Shown here: positions 63,077 through 64,000 of the stretch, one piece after another
Layout: each line of letters begins with the position of its first letter
How positions within the stretch are numbered: position 1 is the stretch's first letter
Assembly: GCA_009760855.2 (NCBI GenBank)
Contig: WPIO01000013.1
Span: 3,329,001 to 3,393,000, forward strand
Length of the DNA: 64,000 bases
Reading direction: 5' to 3'
Source: Cristatella mucedo
Taxonomy: Eukaryota; Bryozoa; Phylactolaemata; Cristatellidae
Translations under genes and position numbers: made by a program
Notes under the pieces: model-generated
Seen by the model: the letters and a program-made list of their open reading frames with translations, nothing else
What the model was told of the DNA's origin: nothing
Databases searched by the model: none

Positions 63077-64000
63077 CCCACAATCCTATTGCTCAAACTC
63101 AGGTCGAAAATACCACGTCAGTAGGCCACAGACTAGTGCAATGCACTCTTAATTGAGAGCAACTGGAACAGATGGAGACCCCCAAGAAGCTCCTCCTGTA
63201 CTCCTCCTAAGGCTAGGGAAGTGGGTATTTCTTAACCAAGCAATATACACTGGTTAGTATTCCACTGCTACTATACTTGCATGGAAACAACTCATCTGTA
63301 TCTTTACCTATACATCGTGCCCATTGTCATGAAGTGGTGGCCAGCCTCGCATTATCACGTCAGTGTGCATTTAGCAAGTCACACGAAACCGATGTCAATC
63401 CATGCTTTCTTTTATTTTGCATCGTTGCTGAACGTTCACCGCTCGATATTTCTGAAAGATTGAGACCATCGTTCAGATAATCAGAATCAGGTCTAGCAGC
63501 CTGACTGCAGGAGTATTTTATGTGGTTTAAAGGATTCCTAATCCTAATGACTTCTTCAGGAATACCGTTTCATGCATCATTCGTTTTTTCTGCTGCTATC
63601 ATCTGTCCACTTAGCCCCATTATCACCATTGTCGAAATGCCATTTCTGTAGTATTGTTGAGGTAGCAACTGCCTTCTACAAAACCTATGCCATCGGCTTC
63701 ACAGCTGGTTTCAGCCAACTGACTTATAGGCTGATTGTGCCACTTGGATATCCTCTTAGGACCGAAGGACAGGCTATTGTATAAGTTGCATGTTGTAACA
63801 CTGTAGCGACGAAAATATCCTCCTTGATGCACATACTGCCTATTCTTTTGGCTGGGTCCCTATTTGCCTCCAGGAGGCAAATAGGGGTTTTGCAATGCCT
63901 TCACAGTTTCAGCAGCAAATATGGTCCATCCGTCTGGGAATTTTCTAGGAAAAGCGCGAGCAATTCAAGCTGGTACGTGAGCAGTCTTATAAAGATCTAA
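48201..64000 (+). CDS. SH2D4: SH2D4A/B-like SH2 adaptor, N-terminal part (gene continues past the window)
   Basis: Six exons (48201-48303, 49285-49390, 52391-52622, 55796-55885, 57659-57755, 63949-end) join in phase; coding starts at ATG 48205, four bases into the first. The first exon gives '[19 protein letters not shown]' and '[14 protein letters not shown]', followed by '[15 protein letters not shown]', matching the SH2D4 N-terminus. Exon 3 has '[11 protein letters not shown]', the SH2D4 'VWVWVMGEH' block. Later exons are charged Glu/Lys/Arg/Gln coiled coil ('[18 protein letters not shown]', '[20 protein letters not shown]'), as in the family. 208 codons are recognised before the last, partial exon. 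SH2D4 proteins are cytoplasmic signalling adaptors that bind phosphotyrosine through a C-terminal SH2 domain, which is not yet reached here. One or more exons between 57.8 and 63.9 kb could be missing from this model. Confidence 0.88.
48430..48800 (-). mobile_element. possible LTR-like repeat
   Basis: On the minus strand: five 'tttatgg' motifs in ~100 bp, three 'aaaagttatga' motifs, then 'tataaataaaagtctccttg', which combines TATA- and AATAAA-like signals near the 3' side. A 'gacctgcaagattttcat' block is shared with Rep-D. Ends and target duplication not found. Lies in the first SH2D4-like intron. Confidence 0.35.
49285..49390 (+). CDS. SH2D4: SH2D4-like coding exon 2
   Basis: Acceptor 'tgctgctttttcag', donor 'aaaaagg|gtaggt'. 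35 codons plus one base: '[19 protein letters not shown]', then a Lys/Gln-rich stretch. Confidence 0.88.
49395..50010. other. intron; nothing recognised
   Basis: No exon or repeat family identified. Confidence 0.5.
50205..50287. repeat. (AT)n microsatellite at inner edge of left terminal repeat
   Basis: AT units with three 'ac' interruptions. Confidence 0.95.
51667..51747. repeat. (AT)n microsatellite at inner edge of right terminal repeat
   Basis: AT units, nearly pure, ending 'ataattacaagc', where the right terminal repeat begins. Confidence 0.95.
51950..52385. other. intron; nothing recognised
   Basis: No repeat or exon identified before the acceptor at 52390. Confidence 0.5.
52391..52622 (+). 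CDS. SH2D4: SH2D4-like coding exon 3, WVWVMG block
   Basis: Acceptor 'cttttctatcag' was chosen because it fits the phase left by exon 2 (another AG lies 7 bp on); donor 'ctgcg|gtgagt'. Contains '[19 protein letters not shown]', '[19 protein letters not shown]' and an acidic coiled-coil start. Confidence 0.9.
52625..53175. other. intron; no exon recognised
   Basis: A 207-codon ORF (52653-53276) spans this part and runs into a SINE. No domain was recognised and no splice phase supports it. Confidence 0.45.
53180..53310 (-). mobile_element. SINE-A copy
   Basis: Minus strand: 'tactcgctcttcacgacca', 'gtcacgggttcgagtattgc' (B-box region), 'tttattgcccactgcaagcg', 'gtaaaggctcttctgctg'. Confidence 0.82.
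53315..53840. other. intron; nothing recognised
   Basis: Several overlapping ORFs, none with family resemblance. Confidence 0.45.
53845..55690 (-). mobile_element. LINE-A, longest copy, with reverse transcriptase
   Basis: Minus-strand order: '[19 protein letters not shown]' and '[19 protein letters not shown]' (55235-55465), '[19 protein letters not shown]' and '[19 protein letters not shown]' (55066-55332), '[14 protein letters not shown]' and the catalytic 'YADDTQL' (54521-55027), the terminal coding block (53944-54426) and the ACATT-type tail at 53845. This is the RT core and 3' half of a CR1/L2-group LINE, split by frameshifts; the endonuclease part is missing. It lies antisense in an SH2D4-like intron. 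Confidence 0.9.
55796..55885 (+). CDS. SH2D4: SH2D4-like coding exon 4
   Basis: Acceptor 'attcgtgcttgtag'. I placed the donor at 'ctgca|gtacgg' because the next exon needs two leftover bases. Encodes '[19 protein letters not shown]' and '[10 protein letters not shown]', a coiled coil. Confidence 0.8.
56105..56880 (+). repeat. Rep-C interspersed repeat, copy 3, split by LINE-B
   Basis: First half 56105-56365 ('actttcaaaagacaaaaat', 'catgtctagcccattagtaa', 'gttgaaccttggtacattta'); second half from 56645 ('agcttcattgcaatg', 'aaattctaaaactcggcaat', 'cgtgaaatttcaaagtagat'). The LINE-B 3' end sits between. Confidence 0.72.
56368..56645 (+). mobile_element. LINE-B 3' end inserted in Rep-C
   Basis: 'atttatgacggcatttagtg', 'gcatgctgaccctatgcatg', hairpin 'agcacttagaaagagattga' to 'gagggtgctttatc', ATT tail. 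Confidence 0.85.
57060..57535. repeat. ~475-bp compound (GT)n/(GTGC)n tract
   Basis: Alternating purine-pyrimidine throughout: GT runs, GTGC runs and a repeated 'gtgtgtttgtgtgtgcatat' module seen three times (near 57180, 57222 and 57430). All Cys/Val and His/Thr ORFs over it are artefacts. Confidence 0.97.
57659..57755 (+). CDS. SH2D4: SH2D4-like coding exon 5
   Basis: Acceptor 'tttttttatcgctcag', donor 'ctgcag|gtacac'. Encodes '[19 protein letters not shown]' and '[13 protein letters not shown]'; continuous coiled coil with exon 4. Ends in phase 0. Confidence 0.87.
57827..57852. repeat. (GCT)8 trinucleotide repeat
   Basis: About eight perfect units in an intron. Confidence 0.93.
57860..58625. 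other. intron; no exon recognised
   Basis: A weak acceptor 'attttgtctcag' near 58167 opens 21 codons in phase 0, but there is no family match, so it is not called. Confidence 0.45.
58630..58772 (-). mobile_element. SINE-A copy
   Basis: Minus strand: 'aaggtgctcgctcttcacg', 'gtgagtttgagtcctgcagt', 'ctttattgccaactgaaagc', then 'ttttaattcagct' near the tail. Confidence 0.82.
58773..58870 (-). mobile_element. LINE-B/SINE-B tail with (CT)n expansion
   Basis: Flanks 'atttatatagcagcaact' and 'ccaggcacttcacagaagct' are where the reversed hairpin region has 'tttatcaa..gcgcc' and 'tctaggcgctttac'; the normal 'caatctctttct' core is replaced by a (CT)22 run (58794-58837). Confidence 0.55.
59055..59275 (+). 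mobile_element. LINE-B-like tail with (GA)n expansion
   Basis: 'tatgtaaagcatccagagag' matches LINE-B 'aaatgtaaagcgcctagaaagag'. The GA run (59081-59222, with two 'gcaagaga' interruptions) stands where the element has 'agaaagagattgag', and an ATT-type tail 'aattattattaataaaa' follows. Confidence 0.55.
59280..59620. other. intron; nothing recognised
   Basis: No repeat family or exon identified. Confidence 0.5.
59625..59780 (+). mobile_element. SINE-B copy
   Basis: 'aatggttgaggtgcttgcc' head, 'gaccgaggtcttggactcga' (B-box region), tail 'tgtgaagtgcctgaatagaa' to 'ttagggtgttatgcaagtg'. Confidence 0.78.
59785..60790. other. intron; nothing firmly recognised
   Basis: A 79-codon minus-strand ORF (60478-60717, '[19 protein letters not shown]') looks protein-like but matches nothing I know. 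Confidence 0.4.
60795..61570 (+). mobile_element. decayed Tc1-like transposon, split by a SINE
   Basis: Frameshifted transposase pieces: '[16 protein letters not shown]' (~61030), 'AQKSKARF' in another frame, '[15 protein letters not shown]' (~61170-61205, the first catalytic region), then after SINE-B '[12 protein letters not shown]' (~61488). Terminal repeats not identified. Confidence 0.75.
61262..61417 (-). mobile_element. SINE-B copy inserted in the Tc1-like element
   Basis: Minus strand: 'tggcccagtggttaaggtgc' head, 'ggtctcgagcccgaggcc' B-box region, tail 'tgtgaagtatctgagtagag' to 'cttggggtgcaatacaaat'. Confidence 0.82.
61571..61780. other. intron; nothing recognised
   Basis: Short unassigned stretch. 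Confidence 0.5.
61782..61943. mobile_element. MITE-like element with ~26-bp inverted ends
   Basis: Left end 'cagccgactctgcttataag' and right end, reversed, 'cagaggactcctcgtataag' match at most positions and share 'gactc' and 'tataagaata'. TA precedes the left end; TG follows the right end. No coding capacity. Confidence 0.5.
61945..62430. other. intron; nothing recognised
   Basis: No exon or repeat identified. Confidence 0.5.
62435..62560 (+). mobile_element. LINE-B 3' end
   Basis: 'tgtaaagtgcctagagagag' to 'ctgagggtgctatacttatg' and a clean (ATT)n tail to 62551. Confidence 0.82.
62565..63010. other. intron; nothing recognised
   Basis: Overlapping short ORFs on both strands, none with family resemblance. 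Confidence 0.45.
63015..63074. repeat. (GA)n microsatellite, ~30 units
   Basis: Uninterrupted GA run. Confidence 0.97.
63080..63940. other. intron; nothing recognised
   Basis: No repeat family identified. 'tttgcctccaggaggcaaat' near 63865-63885 is a short perfect palindrome. Confidence 0.45.
63949..64000 (+). CDS. SH2D4: SH2D4-like coding exon 6 (cut by window end)
   Basis: Acceptor 'gggaattttctag' in phase 0; reads '[17 protein letters not shown]' to the window edge. Charge pattern and phase fit the preceding coiled coil. A donor-like 'ctg|gtacgtgag' inside it would give an unlikely 24-nt exon. Confidence 0.6.

Overview
The window is nuclear DNA from an animal, most likely an aquatic invertebrate; the sequence alone does not settle the phylum. 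Evidence: introns with GT/AG borders, four recognisable eukaryotic genes (one of the animal SH2D4 family), long dinucleotide microsatellites, tRNA-derived SINEs and several LINE and DNA-transposon families. All four genes lie on the + strand.

Layout. (1) 2.5-7.7 kb: the last six coding exons of an oxysterol-binding-protein-related gene of the ORP1/ORP2 type; its start lies before the window. One intron holds a ~1.2 kb foldback (inverted-repeat) structure with a SINE in its centre. (2) 7.7-17.7 kb: LINE fragments, microsatellites and a GC-rich block at 12.9-13.7 kb that may be a promoter. (3) 17.7-19.5 kb: a four-finger C2H2 zinc-finger gene in one exon with a poly(A) signal. (4) 20.1-22.9 kb: a decayed Tc1/mariner element split by a SINE, then a pogo/Tigger-like element carrying 20 perfect 29-bp tandem repeats. 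(5) 23-27 kb: LINE pieces, one split by a 347-bp LTR-like insertion with a 5-bp target duplication. (6) 27.5-29.8 kb: SMARCE1 (BAF57), complete, with a non-coding first exon that may hold an overlapping upstream ORF. (7) 30-48 kb: repeats, plus two weak candidate first exons at 38.1 and 40.5 kb. (8) 48.2 kb to the end: the first six recognised coding exons of an SH2D4A/B-like adaptor; the SH2 domain should lie past the window. Its introns hold a Tc1 element with nearly identical ~190-bp terminal repeats, an antisense LINE with a recognisable reverse transcriptase, a second SINE-split Tc1 element, a MITE and long microsatellites.

Repeat names used here. LINE-A: CR1/L2-like, 3' end rich in ACATT. 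LINE-B: CR1/L2-like, 3' end a short hairpin followed by ATT repeats. SINE-A and SINE-B: tRNA-headed; the SINE-B tail resembles the LINE-B 3' end. Rep-C and Rep-D: unclassified interspersed repeats.

The four genes have unrelated jobs (lipid transfer, presumed transcription factor, chromatin remodelling, signalling adaptor), and nothing suggests they act together. The most interesting material is the repeat biology: the SINE/LINE tail pairing, the foldback element, the internal satellite, microsatellites that seem to have grown inside retroposon tails, and near-perfect terminal repeats around a dead transposase.
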